A stretch of 37,294 nt of DNA from Myxococcales bacterium (GTDB taxonomy: Bacteria > Myxococcota > Myxococcia > Myxococcales > Anaeromyxobacteraceae), in contig JAKAEO010000012.1 of assembly GCA_021818285.1 (NCBI GenBank), positions 1 through 37,294 on the forward strand, read 5' to 3'. Shown piece by piece: positions 7,772 to 17,092 of the stretch; position 1 is the stretch's first letter, and the number at the start of each line of letters is the position of its first letter. Made by a program: the position numbers and the translations under genes. Under the pieces are notes generated by a model, which did no database searches, was not told where the DNA came from, and saw only the letters and a list, made by a program, of their open reading frames with translations.

Positions 7772-8650
7772 ATGGCCGCCCCCGAGTCCAGCTGCCCGAA
7801 GTGCGCCGGGGCCGGCTACCTGGTGGAGCAGGTGCTGGGGAGCGCGGCCCGCGCCCGCCGCTGCGACTGCCAGACGGAGTGCCCGCGCTGCAAGGAGTCG
7901 GGCTACGTGCTGGTGCAGCAGGGCAGCGGGGCGGTGGCCCAGGTCTGCGCCTGCCGCCACCTGGACGAGCGCATCCGGCTCTTCGGCCTGGTGGGCATCC
8001 CCGCGGCGGTGGCCCACGCCTCCTTCGAGAGCTTCCGCACCTGGTCGCCCGACCACTCCGCCGCCAAGGCGGTGGCCGAGGACTTCGCCCGGAAGTTCCG
8101 GGCCGACCGGCCCACCAAGGGCTACCTGCTCTACGGCCGGCCCGGCGCCGGCAAGACCCACCTGCTCGCCGCCACCCTCCGCTACCTGTCGCTGGAGAAG
8201 GGCATCGCCTGCCGCTACGTCGAATTCATGCTGCTGCTCTCCGACATGCGGGCCGGCTTTTCCACCAACCAGAGCCACATGGACATCCTCCGGCCCCTCC
8301 TCCAGGTGCCGGTGCTGGCCATCGACGAGCTGGGCAAGGAGCGCGGCACCGAGTGGGAGCGCTCCATGCTGGACGAGCTCATCAGCCGGCGCTTCAACTC
8401 CGGCCGCACCACCCTCTTCGCCTCCAACTACTTCGTCGAGGCGGCGGCGCCGCCGCCGGAGCAGCCCGGGCGCGTGGTGCGCACCCGCAGCGCCGAGTTC
8501 CAGCGGGAGGCCGAGGCGATGACGCTCTCCCAGCGGGTCGGCGACCGCATCTGGTCGCGGCTCAACGAGATGTGCGCCTTCCAGAAGCTCGACCCCGGCT
8601 CCGACTTCCGCAAGGACCGGCCGGGGAGCGGCGGCTTCTGGGGCGGCTGA
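7772..8650 (+). CDS. DnaC/DnaI-like AAA+ ATPase with N-terminal zinc modules
   Basis: The 292-residue protein has a Walker [11 protein letters not shown] (K128, T129), a Walker B VLAIDELG, and helical spacing as in the DnaC/DnaI/IstB group of AAA+ proteins that load replicative helicase. In front are two similar cysteine modules: CPKC (8-11) with CDC (31-33), and CPRC (37-40) with CAC (59-61), likely two zinc sites. The family is known for ssDNA- and helicase-binding N-terminal domains. The C-terminal lid ([30 protein letters not shown]) is intact. It is not next to an IstA-type transposase and I see no terminal repeats, so I do not call it IS21 IstB. TAGACT (7756-7761) lies ten bases before the ATG and overlaps the stop of the preceding gene. 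Confidence 0.85.
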   Translation: MAAPESSCPKCAGAGYLVEQVLGSAARARRCDCQTECPRCKESGYVLVQQGSGAVAQVCACRHLDERIRLFGLVGIPAAVAHASFESFRTWSPDHSAAKAVAEDFARKFRADRPTKGYLLYGRPGAGKTHLLAATLRYLSLEKGIACRYVEFMLLLSDMRAGFSTNQSHMDILRPLLQVPVLAIDELGKERGTEWERSMLDELISRRFNSGRTTLFASNYFVEAAAPPPEQPGRVVRTRSAEFQREAEAMTLSQRVGDRIWSRLNEMCAFQKLDPGSDFRKDRPGSGGFWGG

Positions 8651-8674
8651 GCCGGCGCCCGCCCCGGGCCGCGG

Positions 8675-9832
8675 TCACTCCAGCAGCCGGGCGTGGAGCT
8701 TCCGGGCCGCCTCGGGCAGGCGGGCCGCGCCGCAGCAGGCGGTGACCCGCAGCGGCCCGGTGAAGAGGGCCATGGGCGGCTCGCCCAGGCCGAGGAGCAC
8801 CTCCTGCACCGCCGCCGCGACCCGCGGCTCGCCGGCGCCGCGCCCCACCGCCGAGAGCGCGCCGATCCCGCGGCCGCCGATCTCGACCGCCCCGGCGCCG
8901 GCCAGGTCCCGCGCCAGCGCCTCCGGGGCGTGGACGTCCTCCAGCGAGAGGCAGAGGGCGGCGTGGCCGCCGGCCGCGGAGAGGCCGAGCTCGCGCGCGC
9001 CGTGGCCGGCGAGGAGCGCGCGGGCCGCCGGCAGCGCCCGCTCCGGCAGCTCGAAGAGCGCCACCGCGGCCGCCGCCGCCACCCCGGCGACGCCCCCGGG
9101 GGCGGGGCGGGCCGCCACCACCGTCTCCTCGCTCCCGCCGAAGGTGCTGCGGGCCCGGATGGCGATGCCCCGGTCGCGCGCGAACTCCACCGCCTGGGCG
9201 TTGAGCACCCGGGCGCCGGCCCGGGCCAGCTCCTGCATCTCCTCGTAGCCGAGCTCGGGGAGGCGGCGCGCCGCCGGCACCACCCGCGGGTCGGCGGTGA
9301 AGACGCCGGCCACGTCGGAGTAGATCTCGCAGTCGGCCCCGAGCGCGGCGGCCAGCGCCACCGCGGTGGTGTCGGACCCGCCGCGGCCCAGGGTGGTGAC
9401 CTCCTTCTCCCGCGACACCCCCTGGTAGCCGGCGACGATCACCACCCGGCCGCGCGCCAGCTCCTCGCGCACCCGCACCGGCCGCACCTCGACGATGCGC
9501 GCCGCGGCGTGGGCCTCGTCGGTGAGGATCCCGGCCTGGCTGCCGGTGAAGCTCTTGGCCTCCACCCCCTCCTCGTGCAGCGCCATGGCCAGCAGCGCCA
9601 TGGCGATCCGCTCGCCGGCGGAGAGGAGCATGTCCAGCTCCCGGCGGGGCGGGGCCGGGGACACCTGCCGGGCGAGCGCCAGCAGTTCGTCGGTGGTCTG
9701 CCCCATCGCCGAGACCACCACCACCACCTCGTCGCCGGCGCGCCGCCGGGCGGCGACGCGGGCGGCGACCCCGCGGAGCTTCTCCACCGTCGCCACCGAG
9801 GAGCCCCCGTACTTCTGGACGACGAGCGCCAT
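8675..9832 (-). CDS. lysC: Aspartate kinase with degenerate regulatory domain
   Basis: Aspartokinase phosphorylates L-aspartate, the first step to lysine, threonine, methionine and diaminopimelate. The true start is the ATG at 9832 ([19 protein letters not shown]); the frame stays open further upstream, but that part lies in the divergent promoter and the opposite-strand ABC gene. Kinase motifs are intact: [55 protein letters not shown] and [19 protein letters not shown]. The protein has 385 residues, against about 400-410 usually. The C-terminal 120 residues are Ala/Gly-rich and lack the usual ACT wording (RGVPDRPG..., NVDMI), so feedback control may differ. It converges with the DnaC-like gene, with 24 bp between their ends. 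Confidence 0.93.
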   Translation of the reverse strand: MALVVQKYGGSSVATVEKLRGVAARVAARRRAGDEVVVVVSAMGQTTDELLALARQVSPAPPRRELDMLLSAGERIAMALLAMALHEEGVEAKSFTGSQAGILTDEAHAAARIVEVRPVRVREELARGRVVIVAGYQGVSREKEVTTLGRGGSDTTAVALAAALGADCEIYSDVAGVFTADPRVVPAARRLPELGYEEMQELARAGARVLNAQAVEFARDRGIAIRARSTFGGSEETVVAARPAPGGVAGVAAAAAVALFELPERALPAARALLAGHGARELGLSAAGGHAALCLSLEDVHAPEALARDLAGAGAVEIGGRGIGALSAVGRGAGEPRVAAAVQEVLLGLGEPPMALFTGPLRVTACCGAARLPEAARKLHARLLE

Positions 9833-9903
9833 GGGGAATGAGCCTACCGCGCCCGTGCGTTCCGGGCACGCAGTCGCGTCACTCCCGGTCCACGCCCGGC
9901 CGC

Positions 9904-9931
9904 TTGACAGGCCGGGCCGAGCGGCTATTGG
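9904..9931 (+). promoter_or_regulatory. Promoter of the Gld-type ABC operon
   Basis: TTGACA (9904-9909), a 16-bp spacer and TATTGG (9926-9931). The Shine-Dalgarno GGAGGAGG (9930-9937) runs straight out of the -10 and the ATG is at 9941. If this is the promoter, transcription would start within a few bases of the ATG and lose the Shine-Dalgarno. An upstream promoter is therefore also possible. Confidence 0.45.
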
Positions 9932-9940
9932 AGGAGGCCC

Positions 9941-10750
9941 ATGATCGAGGTCGAGCACCTGACCAGGCGGTTCCGTGAGCTCGTCGCCGTGGAGGACCTC
10001 TCCTTCCGGGTGGAGAAGGGGGAGGTGGTCGGCTTCCTCGGGCCCAACGGCGCCGGGAAGTCCACCACCATGCGCATCCTCACCGGGTTCCTGCCGGCGA
10101 CCAGCGGCACCGTGAAGGTGGCCGGCTTCGACGTCTTCGACGAGCCGCTCGAGGTGAAGCGGCGCATCGGCTACCTGCCGGAGAACCCGCCCGTCTACCC
10201 CGACCTCACGCCGCTCGAGTACCTGCGCTTCTGCGCCGGGCTCAAGGGGCTCCCCCGCCGGGCGGTGGCCGGCGAGATCGAGCGGGTGGCCGGGCTGGCC
10301 CGGCTCGACGGGGTGATGGACCGGCTCACCGGCAGCCTCTCCAAGGGCTACCGGCAGCGGGTGGGGCTGGCCCAGGCGCTGCTCGGCGACCCCGAGGTGC
10401 TGATCCTCGACGAGCCCACCGTGGGGCTCGACCCGCTGCAGATCCGCGAGGTGCGCGAGCTGGTGAAGTCGCTGGCCGGCCGCCACACCGTGGTGCTCTC
10501 CACCCACATCCTCCCGGAGGTGGCGATGACCTGCCAGAAGGTGCTGGTGGTGAACAAGGGCCGGCTGGTGGACTTCGACACCCTGGACGGCCTCATCCGC
10601 AAGCACCTGCCCGGCCGCACCGTCACCCTGGAGGACATCGCCTTCCTCGAGGAGATCTACTCCAAGCTGGTGGAGGGGCCGGCCGCGGCGGCCGCCGCCC
10701 TGGCCGGCCTGGGCGCGGCGCCGGGGACGGCGCCGGAGGTGGCGCCGTGA
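9941..10750 (+). CDS. GldA-type ABC transporter ATP-binding protein
   Basis: The ATPase subunit of an ABC-2-type exporter, 269 residues. Walker A is GPNGAGKST (K40), the Q-loop region is [19 protein letters not shown], the signature is [15 protein letters not shown], Walker B is [16 protein letters not shown], and the switch histidine is in STHILPEV. This wording ([16 protein letters not shown]) matches the GldA-like subgroup that pairs with GldF/GldG proteins. A strong Shine-Dalgarno (GGAGGAGG) precedes the ATG. The last four bases overlap the GTG of the permease gene, so the two are translationally coupled. The C-terminal 25 residues are Ala/Gly-rich and probably flexible. Confidence 0.92.
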   Translation: MIEVEHLTRRFRELVAVEDLSFRVEKGEVVGFLGPNGAGKSTTMRILTGFLPATSGTVKVAGFDVFDEPLEVKRRIGYLPENPPVYPDLTPLEYLRFCAGLKGLPRRAVAGEIERVAGLARLDGVMDRLTGSLSKGYRQRVGLAQALLGDPEVLILDEPTVGLDPLQIREVRELVKSLAGRHTVVLSTHILPEVAMTCQKVLVVNKGRLVDFDTLDGLIRKHLPGRTVTLEDIAFLEEIYSKLVEGPAAAAAALAGLGAAPGTAPEVAP

Positions 10751-11541
10751 GGGCCGCGCTCGCCGTCGCCCGCAAGGAGCTGACCGCCGCCTTCACCACC
10801 CCGGTGGCCTGGGCGGTGCTCATGGTCATCGCCTTCTTCGCCGCCCAGTTCTTCAACGGCGCCCTGGACGCCTTCCGCTTCCTCACGCTGCGCGCCATGC
10901 AGCTCCAGAACCCCGGCCTGCTGGAGCGGCTCAGCCTCACCGAGCGGGTGGTGGCGCCGCTCTTCGGCTCCATGGGGCTGCTGCTGGTGATCGTCGCCCC
11001 CTTCCTCTCCATGCGGCTCTTCGCCGAGGAGAAGCGGGCCCGGACCTTCGAGCTGCTGCTCACCGCGCCGGTCCGGCCCTGGCAGATCGTGCTGGGGAAG
11101 TACCTGGCGGGCATGGCGACGATGGCGGCCGCCCTGCTGCTGGTGGCCCTGTTCCCGCTGCTGCTCTCCTTCTACGCCACCGGCACCCAGGGCGGGGCCG
11201 GCGTGGAGTGGCAGACGGTGGGCACCGGCCTGCTCGGCCTGCTGCTGCTCGGCGCCATGGCCATGGCGGTGGGCATGTTCGTCTCGGCCCTCACCGAGTC
11301 GGTGATCGTGGCGGCGCTGGTCTCGCTGCTCTTCCTGCTCTCCCTCTACGTGGTGACCCTCTTCACCATCGGGATGGAGGGGCCGGTGCGCGAGCTGGTG
11401 CTGGCGCTCAGCGCCTCGGACCACCTCACTTCGTTCCTCACCGGGCGCATCGAGCTGAAGGACGTCGTCTACTACCTGTCCTTCGTGGTGCTCGGGCTCT
11501 GGCTCACCGACCGGGCGCTCGAGGGCGCCCGCTGGGCCTGA
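10747..11541 (+). CDS. ABC-2-type permease, GldF-like
   Basis: A 264-residue integral membrane protein with about six hydrophobic segments, including [20 protein letters not shown] near the N-terminus, [20 protein letters not shown] and [18 protein letters not shown]. The cytoplasmic motif [20 protein letters not shown] (about residues 90-110) is typical of the GldF/NosY group of ABC-2 permeases, where it contacts the ATPase. The GTG start at 10747 overlaps the preceding stop (GTGA). It ends one base before the Shine-Dalgarno of the next gene (AAGGAGG, from 11541). It forms the membrane pore with the ATPase and probably acts with the GldG-like protein. The substrate is unknown. Confidence 0.9.
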   Translation: MRAALAVARKELTAAFTTPVAWAVLMVIAFFAAQFFNGALDAFRFLTLRAMQLQNPGLLERLSLTERVVAPLFGSMGLLLVIVAPFLSMRLFAEEKRARTFELLLTAPVRPWQIVLGKYLAGMATMAAALLLVALFPLLLSFYATGTQGGAGVEWQTVGTGLLGLLLLGAMAMAVGMFVSALTESVIVAALVSLLFLLSLYVVTLFTIGMEGPVRELVLALSASDHLTSFLTGRIELKDVVYYLSFVVLGLWLTDRALEGARWA

Positions 11542-11552
11542 AGGAGGCGGCC

Positions 11553-13097
11553 GTGAAGAAGCCCATCGCCGCCCGCGTCCTCGGCCTGCTCGGCCTGGTG
11601 CTGCTCCTCTCCACCGTCGTCACCATGCTCTTCGGCCAGACCACCTTCGTGGCCGGCAAGCTGGTGCTCGGCCTCGCCGGCATCGCCGCCGGGTTCGTGC
11701 TCGGCGAGCCGGGCGGCCTGAAGCGCTTCTTCACCGGGCGCGCCGCCCACTACGGCCTGCTCACCAGCCTCTCGGCGGTGGCGCTGGCGGTGGTGCTGGG
11801 CGCCGCCAACTACGCCGCCACCCGGCGCCCCCACGGCTGGGACCTCACCCGCGACAAGGTCTACACGCTGGGCGAGGACACGGTGAAGACGGTGAAGGGG
11901 CTCACCCGCGGCGTCCAGGTGCTGGCCTTCTACGGCCAGGCCGACGAGGCCTGGGGGCGCGTCGGCGACCTGCTGCGCCGCTACGCCGACCTCTCGCCCC
12001 GCTTCACCTTCCGGCTGGTGGACCCCTACAAGGACCCGGAGGCGGTGAAGCGCTACGCCATCACCGAGGACGGCCCCCGGCTGGTCCTGGTGTCGGGCGA
12101 CGACGAGCAGAAGGCCAAGAGCCCCGACGAGCAGGGGCTCACCAACGCCCTGGTGCGCCTCACCCACGCCCGCAGCCGCAAGGTCTACGTCACCACCGGC
12201 CACGGCGAGCCGGAGGCGCGCGCCGAGACCGACCGGGGGGACTCGCTGGCGGTGAAGGCGCTGGAGGGCGAGGGGTTCGAGGTGGCGCCGCTCTCGCTGC
12301 TGGAGAAGCCGGAGGTCCCGGCCGACGCGGCCGCGGTGCTGGTGGTGGCGCCGCGCAAGCCCTTCCTGGCGCCGGAGCTGGAGGCGCTGCGCCGCTACGC
12401 CGCCGCCGGCGGCCACCTCGGCCTGTTCCTGGAGCCGGAGGTGAAGGCCGGCCTCGACCCGCTGCTCGCCGACTACGGCATGGCGCTCGACGACGACATG
12501 GTGGTGGACCCGAGCCCGGTGGCCCAGCTCTTCGGGGGCTCTCCGGTCACGCCCATCGTCAAGCCGGTGGAGACCCACCCCATCACCCGGGAGCTGGCCC
12601 GCACCGGGCTGGCCTTCCCCACGGCGCGCTCCCTCTCCATCCTCACCGGCAAGCCGGTCACCCCGACGCCGCTGGTGCTCTCCGGGCCGGACTCCTGGGG
12701 CGAGACCGACATCGCCGGGATCTTCACCCGCGGCGCGAAGTACGACGACGGGGAGAAGAAGGGGCCGCTCCCGATGGCGCTGGTGGCGACGAAGTCCACC
12801 GCCGGCGAGAAGGTGAAGCGCTCCGACGAGACCCGGGTGGTGGCGGTCGGGGACGGCGAGTTCTTCTCGAACCAGTACCAGCAGCTGCTCGGGAACCTGG
12901 ACTTCTTCCAGAACACCGTCTCCTGGCTGGCGGAGCAGGAGGACCGGATCACCATCCGGCCGCGCAGCCGCGAGGGCTCGCGCCTCTTCCTCACCGCGGC
13001 CCAGGTCTCGACCATCAAGTTCCTCTCCATCGACGCCCTCCCCTTCGCGCTGCTCGGGCTGGGGCTGGCGGTGTGGCTGGTGCGCCGCTCGCGCTAG
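11553..13097 (+). CDS. GldG-type ABC auxiliary protein
   Basis: The protein has 514 residues from a GTG at 11553, preceded by AAGGAGG at 11541-11547; the longer open frame upstream lies inside the permease gene and is not used. The N-terminus has three hydrophobic segments (KKPIAARVLGLLGLVLLLS, FVAGKLVLGLAGIAAGFVLG, GLLTSLSAVALAVVLGAANY). It is followed by a large periplasmic part with the ABC-auxiliary (GldG) pattern: DLTRDKVYTLGEDTVKTVKGL, VQVLAFYGQADEAW, RKVYVTTGHGEPE and VVAVGDGEFFSNQYQQLLGN. A single helix plus a basic end (PFALLGLGLAVWLVRRSR) closes it. In Bacteroidetes this family is linked to gliding; in myxobacteria it occurs as a generic exporter partner, so the substrate remains open. 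Confidence 0.9.
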   Translation: MKKPIAARVLGLLGLVLLLSTVVTMLFGQTTFVAGKLVLGLAGIAAGFVLGEPGGLKRFFTGRAAHYGLLTSLSAVALAVVLGAANYAATRRPHGWDLTRDKVYTLGEDTVKTVKGLTRGVQVLAFYGQADEAWGRVGDLLRRYADLSPRFTFRLVDPYKDPEAVKRYAITEDGPRLVLVSGDDEQKAKSPDEQGLTNALVRLTHARSRKVYVTTGHGEPEARAETDRGDSLAVKALEGEGFEVAPLSLLEKPEVPADAAAVLVVAPRKPFLAPELEALRRYAAAGGHLGLFLEPEVKAGLDPLLADYGMALDDDMVVDPSPVAQLFGGSPVTPIVKPVETHPITRELARTGLAFPTARSLSILTGKPVTPTPLVLSGPDSWGETDIAGIFTRGAKYDDGEKKGPLPMALVATKSTAGEKVKRSDETRVVAVGDGEFFSNQYQQLLGNLDFFQNTVSWLAEQEDRITIRPRSREGSRLFLTAAQVSTIKFLSIDALPFALLGLGLAVWLVRRSR

Positions 13098-13106
13098 GGG
13101 CTCCCC

Positions 13107-13787
13107 GTGAAGGCCCGCACCCGCAGCCTCGCCACCACCCTGCTCCTCGTCGCCGCCGCGGCCGGGGCGGTGCTCGCCGCCTGGTGGGCGGTGGACCTCC
13201 GCGGCGCCGCCGAGCAGGCCCGCGCCGAGAAGGCCCGGCGGCTCTTCGCCTTCGAGCCCGCGCAGGTCCGGGAGCTGACGGTGGTGGCGCCCGCCGGGAC
13301 CACGGTGCTGGTCCGCGGCGAGAAGGGCTTCCGCATTCCCGCCCTCGACGCCCCCGCCGACCAGGGGGCGGTGGACTCGCTCCTCGAGCTCTTCGCCCAC
13401 GTCCAGCGGAAGGCCGAGGTGGCGCCGCCCGGCGCCGGCGAGAAGGCGCTCGCCGGCTACGGCCTCGCGGAGCCCAAGGTCCGGGTGACCGCGAAGCTCG
13501 ACGGCGGCGGCACCGAGACGCTGGCCCTCGGCGACCGCAACGCCTTCGACGGCTCCCTCTACGCCCGGCCGACCTCGGGGGCGGTGGTGCTGGTGCCGAG
13601 CGAGCTCTCCTACTGGCTCGCCAAGGGGCCGGCGGAGCTGAAGCAGAAGCCGCCTCCCGCGCCTCCGCCCGCCGAGACGGGGCCCGCGACCGTGGCGGCG
13701 AAGCCTCCGGCCGGCGACGCGGCCCCGCCGCCGGCTGCGGACCACCCGCCCACCTCCGCGAAACCACCGGGAAAATCGGATCGTTGA
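13107..13787 (+). CDS. DUF4340-type protein linked to GldG system
   Basis: A 226-residue protein from a GTG at 13107, nine bases after the gldG-like stop. An N-terminal signal anchor ([20 protein letters not shown]) is followed by a periplasmic beta-rich domain with the DUF4340 look: [56 protein letters not shown] and [16 protein letters not shown]. The last 55 residues are Pro/Ala/Lys low-complexity and end PPGKSDR. DUF4340 proteins commonly follow GldG-like genes, which supports a four-gene exporter unit. The rpoZ promoter overlaps the end of this gene. Assignment rests on pattern memory and context, not on a search. Confidence 0.8.
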   Translation: MKARTRSLATTLLLVAAAAGAVLAAWWAVDLRGAAEQARAEKARRLFAFEPAQVRELTVVAPAGTTVLVRGEKGFRIPALDAPADQGAVDSLLELFAHVQRKAEVAPPGAGEKALAGYGLAEPKVRVTAKLDGGGTETLALGDRNAFDGSLYARPTSGAVVLVPSELSYWLAKGPAELKQKPPPAPPPAETGPATVAAKPPAGDAAPPPAADHPPTSAKPPGKSDR

Positions 13788-13812
13788 CCCGGGGCGCCTC
13801 CGCCCTTATCCT
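13784..13812 (+). promoter_or_regulatory. Promoter of rpoZ
   Basis: TTGACC (13784-13789), a 17-bp spacer and TATCCT (13807-13812), identical in both hexamers and spacing to the kinase promoter at 5962-5990. The -35 overlaps the stop codon of the DUF4340 gene. The predicted start is near 13819, giving a leader of roughly 54 nt before the rpoZ ATG. Confidence 0.65.
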
Positions 13813-13872
13813 CCACCCTCCACCGGCGGCCCGGCCCCGATGCCCGGGCCGCCTCGCTTTCCGAGAGTACAC

Positions 13873-14139
13873 ATGGCCCGCGTCACCGTCGAAGACTGCC
13901 TCCCGCTCGTCGAGAACCGCTTCGCGCTGGTGCTCCTGGCGACGAAGCGCACCCGTCAGCTCATGGCCGGCGCGCGCCCGCTGCAGCCCCACTCCAAGAA
14001 CAAGCCGCCGGTCCTGGCGCTGCGCGAGATCGCCACCAGCAAGGTCCGCTTCGACCGCTCGGTGCGCGACGCGCTGATGGGCAAGTTCGACAAGGAGAAG
14101 GTCACCATCGCCGCGGGCCAGACCCGCACCCTGAAGTAG
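13873..14139 (+). CDS. rpoZ: RNA polymerase omega subunit
   Basis: Omega helps fold and assemble the beta' subunit of RNA polymerase. The protein has 88 residues: [52 protein letters not shown]. It matches the omega family pattern (VTVEDCLxxVxNRFxLVLLAxKRARQLxxG and KPxVxALREIA). An ATG 33 bases upstream in frame would add [12 protein letters not shown] prefer 13873 because the family starts at MARVTVEDC, although no strong Shine-Dalgarno precedes it. The gene has its own promoter and is followed by a GC hairpin. In many bacteria rpoZ sits beside gmk or spoT; neither is here. Confidence 0.93.
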   Translation: MARVTVEDCLPLVENRFALVLLATKRTRQLMAGARPLQPHSKNKPPVLALREIATSKVRFDRSVRDALMGKFDKEKVTIAAGQTRTLK

Positions 14140-14144
14140 CGCGC

Positions 14145-14163
14145 CGCGCCCTTCCCGGGCGCG
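14145..14163 (+). terminator. GC hairpin after rpoZ
   Basis: A perfect 7-bp stem CGCGCCC (14145-14151) / GGGCGCG (14157-14163) with loop TTCCC, six bases after the rpoZ stop. No U-tract follows, so it is a weak intrinsic terminator or a 3' end stabiliser. Confidence 0.35.
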
Positions 14164-14203
14164 TCGCTCCCGGCGACAATGGGGCGCTCCCCCCGGAGGT
14201 CCC

Positions 14204-14713
14204 ATGCGCCGACCGCTCCCCTTCGCCCTCGCCGCCCTCCTCGCCTGCGCCGCCTCCGGGCCGCTGCAGCGGCGGCCGGCGCACGGCGCCTTCCCGCCCG
14301 CGGCGCTGGAGGCCACCTGGGCCCGCGCCCAGGAGGTGGTGCACGCCGAGGGGTACGCGGTGGGCTTCGCCGACGCCTCCCGCTTCATCCTGGTGACGAA
14401 GGAGCGGGAGTTGCAGGCGCCCTGCGGCGAGGAGCAGTGCCTGGCCCGCGAGTCGGTCTTCCTGCGGCTCGCCGACGGGCGGGCGATGCTCTCGATCCAC
14501 CGCGAGACCTGGGACCAGGCCACCCGCCGCTGGCTGCCGGTCTCCGGGGCGCGCGGCGTCGCGCGGATCGAGGCGGCGGAGCGCGCCATGCTGCACGCCG
14601 TCACCGGCGGCGGCGCCGAGCTGCGCCTGGCCCGCGAGGGCGAGGGCTGCGGGCACGACGCCGAGTGCGAGCGCGGGCTGGCCTGCGCGCAGCGGCGCTG
14701 CGCCAGGCGCTGA
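14204..14713 (+). CDS. Small exported lipoprotein with Cys-rich tail
   Basis: A 169-residue protein, unrecognised. The N-terminus MRRPLPFALAALLACAASG is a signal peptide ending in a lipobox-like LLAC, so the mature protein probably begins at the Cys and is membrane-anchored. The middle contains EEQCLARESVFLRL and MLSIHRETWDQATRRWLP. The C-terminus carries a compact cysteine motif, CGHDAECERGLACAQRRC, of the kind repeatedly seen at the ends of myxobacterial secreted proteins (C-x4-D-x-C-x4-L-x-C-x4-C). GGAGG shortly before the ATG supports the start. It lies between rpoZ and groESL with no visible functional link. Confidence 0.75.
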   Translation: MRRPLPFALAALLACAASGPLQRRPAHGAFPPAALEATWARAQEVVHAEGYAVGFADASRFILVTKERELQAPCGEEQCLARESVFLRLADGRAMLSIHRETWDQATRRWLPVSGARGVARIEAAERAMLHAVTGGGAELRLAREGEGCGHDAECERGLACAQRRCARR

Positions 14714-14913
14714 GCGCCCGTCAGTGGCGCAGCGGCCCCCGCCCCCTCGCGGGCAGGCCGGCCCCCACCCTCCGGGGTAGGAGCAGGGCCGTTCAAGCGC
14801 AACCAACCGTAAGCAGTGAGCTTTTCCGACTGCCAAGCGCACGCGAACCCCGACTGCCAGCCGGGGCTCAAAAGCCCTGTGCGGACGGAACGATGGAACG
14901 CTCCGGGGCTCGC
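14714..14913 (+). other. Upstream groESL region with CIRCE-like half-sites and hairpin
   Basis: No gene is seen in these 200 bases. Two same-strand nonamers, GACTGCCAA (14828-14836) and GACTGCCAG (14852-14860), start 24 bp apart. The second is the exact reverse complement of the left arm of the groESL CIRCE (CTGGCAGTC, 14953-14961). A 5-bp hairpin GGGCT-CAAA-AGCCC (14864-14877) follows. The stretch around 14790-14830 is distinctly less GC-rich than its surroundings. Confidence 0.45.
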
Positions 14914-14941
14914 TTGACACGAGGGGGCCGCTGATTACAGT
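14914..14941 (+). promoter_or_regulatory. Sigma-70-type promoter of groESL
   Basis: A perfect -35 TTGACA (14914-14919), a 16-bp spacer and TACAGT (14936-14941). The predicted start is about 14948, so the CIRCE at 14953 lies immediately downstream, in the usual place for repression by HrcA. The 5' leader to groES would be roughly 105 nt. Confidence 0.75.
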
Positions 14942-14952
14942 ACGCGGCGCCG

Positions 14953-14979
14953 CTGGCAGTCCCGCATGAGGACTGCTAA
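14953..14979 (+). promoter_or_regulatory. CIRCE-type operator (HrcA site), variant
   Basis: CTGGCAGTC (14953-14961), a 9-bp spacer and GACTGCTAA (14971-14979). The spacer length and the GCTAA end match the classical element (TTAGCACTC-N9-GAGTGCTAA). Both arms have the same change in the core (AGTC/GACT in place of ACTC/GAGT), so symmetry is kept. The left arm also differs at positions 1 and 3. It is inferred to be the HrcA operator for heat-shock control; the hrcA gene is not in this window. Confidence 0.75.
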
Positions 14980-15054
14980 CGCGGACCCCGCACAGGGGAA
15001 GCCATCCACCCGGCCCGGGACCGGCGCCGGAGCACTTCCAACGAGGAGCACACC

Positions 15055-15348
15055 ATGAAGATCCGTCCGCTGCAGGACCGCATCATCGTGAAGCGGGTCG
15101 CGGAGGAGGAGAAGACCAAGGGCGGCATCATCATCCCCGACACCGCCAAGGAGAAGCCCATCGAGGGCAAGGTCGTCGCCGCCGGCAACGGCAAGCTGCA
15201 GGAGGACGGCAAGCTCCGCCCGCTCGACGTGAAGGCCGGCGACCGGGTGCTCTTCTCCAAGTACGCCGGCACCGAGGTCAAGCTCGACGGCGAGGAGCTG
15301 CTGATCATGCGCGAGGAGGACATCCTCGGCGTCCTCGAGGACAAGTAG
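15055..15348 (+). CDS. groES: Co-chaperonin GroES
   Basis: The 97-residue lid of the GroEL chamber. It begins [19 protein letters not shown] and contains the mobile loop [18 protein letters not shown] (about residues 18-35) with the GGIII anchor that binds GroEL. It also has [31 protein letters not shown] and the C-terminal [12 protein letters not shown]. Length and motifs are fully normal. A Shine-Dalgarno GAGGAG lies about eight bases before the ATG. It is the first gene of the groESL operon behind a strong promoter and a CIRCE-type operator, so heat-shock induction through loss of HrcA repression is likely. Confidence 0.98.
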   Translation: MKIRPLQDRIIVKRVAEEEKTKGGIIIPDTAKEKPIEGKVVAAGNGKLQEDGKLRPLDVKAGDRVLFSKYAGTEVKLDGEELLIMREEDILGVLEDK

Positions 15349-17019
<1,671 letters not shown>

Positions 17020-17050
17020 CGGACCCCGTTCCCACCGGACCGATGGACCC

Positions 17051-17085
17051 GAGGGGCTCCCGGCGACGGGGGCCCCTCTTCGTTT
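17051..17085 (+). terminator. Intrinsic terminator of groESL
   Basis: An 11-bp stem: GAGGGGCTCCC (17051-17061) pairs with GGGGGCCCCTC (17068-17078), including one T-G pair, around loop GGCGAC, and is followed by TTCGTTT. This is the only hairpin in the window with a clear T-rich tail. It ends eight bases before the convergent gene at 17093 and could serve both strands. Confidence 0.85.
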
Positions 17086-17092
17086 CCGGCGC

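Noticed and set aside
7772..8650. IS21 IstB transposition helper
   Set aside because: There is no adjacent IstA transposase and no terminal inverted repeats, and the N-terminal zinc modules are not typical of IstB.
11472..13745. 757-codon minus-strand open frame opposite the GldG-like and DUF4340 genes
   Set aside because: The product is rich in Gly/Arg/His with no domains; the plus-strand genes have signal peptides, Shine-Dalgarno sites and family motifs.
14864..14877. Hairpin GGGCT-CAAA-AGCCC as terminator of the small lipoprotein gene
   Set aside because: It is 150 bp from the stop, with a 5-bp stem and no T-tract; kept only as part of the region description.
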